Part shown: piece by piece, positions 59,931 to 60,534 of the stretch
Layout of the letters: each line of letters starts with the position of its first letter
How positions within the stretch are numbered: the stretch's first letter is position 1
Source of the DNA: an uncultured Treponema sp.
Lineage (GTDB): Bacteria; Spirochaetota; Spirochaetia; Treponematales; Treponemataceae
Direction of reading: 5' to 3'
Length of the DNA stretch: 60,534 bases
Assembly (NCBI GenBank): GCA_946615905.1
Contig: CAMOIE010000019.1
Location: forward strand, 1-60,534
The notes under the pieces: model-generated
The model's input: the letters and a program-made list of their open reading frames with translations, nothing else
What the model was told of the DNA's origin: nothing
Databases searched by the model: none
Position numbers and translations under genes: made by a program

Positions 59931-60047
59931 GGCCCCCGCCTACGGCGGGTCGCTACGTTTCGCCCTTCGCCTCCTCCGGCTCATTGTACGGAAGTTTCGA
60001 CAGGCTCAACCTCCGTACAACTCCGGGGCTTCACATCGCTGCCGCAG
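59931..60047 (-). repeat. GC-rich dispersed hairpin element upstream of purB
   Basis: The family core CCCGCC-TAC-GGCGGG (59935-59949) is followed by TCGCTACG, a perfect nine-base hairpin TTGTACGGA (59984-59992) with TCCGTACAA (60012-60020), and the terminal AACTCCGGGGCTTCACATCG plus CTGCCGC. Confidence 0.65.
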
Positions 60048-60053
60048 GAAAAA

Positions 60054-60250
60054 ATCACACGGATGCATAAGCCGCGTGAGCGGCGAGTTAATAATTTCCT
60101 ATAATGCAAACGGTCGTAGACCGTATTGGTTCGCCACTAACGCGGCTCACGTTCTTCTACAACGCCATACATTCAAGACAACCGGCTTCATTGAAGACAG
60201 CCCCCAAACAAAAGAGCGAACTCCGTTAGGAGTGAGCAAATCCGTGTGAT
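60054..60250. repeat. Inverted-repeat-bounded element of about 197 bases
   Basis: ATCACACGGAT (60054-60064) and ATCCGTGTGAT (60240-60250) are perfect 11-base inverted ends, with a run of A on each side. Inside is a palindrome ACGGTC-GTA-GACCGT (60110-60124) and GCCGCGTGAGC echoed as GCGGCTCACG. No protein is evident. The shape is that of a small non-autonomous transposable element or a structured RNA. Downstream to 60525 I see only a related AAGGTC-GTA-GACCTG palindrome and AT-rich DNA. Confidence 0.45.
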
Positions 60251-60525
60251 AAAAAACGCGAAGGTCGTAGACCTGAGCCAATCCGCGTGGCTACCCATGC
60301 GTGGCAAAAAAATTAGAGCTATTGAAATAAAGTTAATTAAATTTCCTCCGCCACTTTTTTGATGTCAAAATACCGCAACAAATGTGAGCATATTCAATTT
60401 ATTCCACATCTGCGACAAATGCGGTAAATGCGAGATTTTCCAAGGCCTATACGGGCCTAGACAAAATGTTATGCAATTTAAACCGTTGGTTCGGAATGCC
60501 CCCGTAAAAAACAGGAGGATTTTTT

Positions 60526-60534
60526 ATGAAAAAA
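60526..60534 (+). CDS. Start of a gene cut by the window end
   Basis: ATG AAA AAA follows a strong ribosome site, AGGAGG at 60513-60518. Only three codons (MKK) are visible; the Lys pair would suit a signal peptide, but the product is unknown. Confidence 0.6.

Noticed and set aside
60100..60150. tRNA-like sequence with GGTTCGCC
   Set aside because: The GGTTCG piece resembles a T-arm, but no acceptor stem, anticodon arm or CCA end can be built around it.
59752..60249. Open frames on the plus strand over the purB start and repeat region
   Set aside because: They run through the antisense of purB and GC-rich repeats, lack ribosome sites and show no family features.

Overview
The window reads as a chromosome segment of a host-associated Treponema-like spirochete. 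The reasons are the many lipoproteins with short spirochete-type signal peptides, a short alanyl-tRNA synthetase ending at the editing domain, methyl-accepting chemotaxis and c-di-GMP proteins, anaerobic metabolism (class III ribonucleotide reductase, pectate lyase) and very long Ig-like surface proteins. The species cannot be fixed from the sequence; a pectin-using gut, rumen or oral treponeme is my inference. No rRNA, tRNA, prophage, transposase or CRISPR array was recognised.

Layout. 1-7.9 kb: a hybrid histidine kinase with a two-receiver response regulator (+), facing an operon of a membrane diguanylate cyclase, a chemoreceptor and an orphan sugar-type binding lipoprotein (-). 8-12.7 kb: a MacAB/TolC-type efflux operon (-) with a palindromic operator over its promoter. 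12.7-17.2 kb: galE, an ABC-F ATPase and an SH3-domain lipoprotein (-). 17.4-21.4 kb: a pectate lyase lipoprotein (+), then ilvC and bioB (-), bioB behind a BirA-like operator. 21.5-28.5 kb: a membrane-anchored protein of unknown function, alaS, a SurA-like foldase, nusB and a TPR lipoprotein (+). 28.5-29.0 kb: GC-rich repeats and an NrdR-type box. 29-32 kb: nrdD and nrdG. 32-33.4 kb: two small addiction-type cassettes inserted between nrdG and the next gene, each bounded by copies of the same gene tails and terminator. 33.4-47.3 kb: a two-gene surface operon (-) encoding a 1,383-residue Ig-repeat protein with a C-terminal beta-barrel and a 3,234-residue Ig-repeat lipoprotein. 47.4-50.2 kb: a sirtuin, followed by an echo of its own 3' end, then parAB (-). 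50.3-56.2 kb: two methyltransferases, an ABC importer pair without binding protein, a fluoride-type CLC antiporter and a patatin-like lipase (+). 56.2-59.9 kb: an EAL phosphodiesterase and purB (-). 59.9-60.5 kb: repeats and the first codons of another gene.

Three themes stand out. First, at least ten genes have a -10 hexamer only 5-8 bases before the start codon, five of them with a good -35 exactly 17 bases upstream, so leaderless mRNAs look common here. Second, gene 3' ends are echoed: diverged copies of the nrdG tail, of the giant surface gene tail plus terminator, and of the sir2 tail flank inserted DNA, suggesting modular cassette insertion at gene ends. Third, a family of GC-rich hairpin elements sharing a CCCGCC-loop-GGCGGG core and a nearby GCGCCC-type end sits in most larger intergenic gaps, including inside operons.
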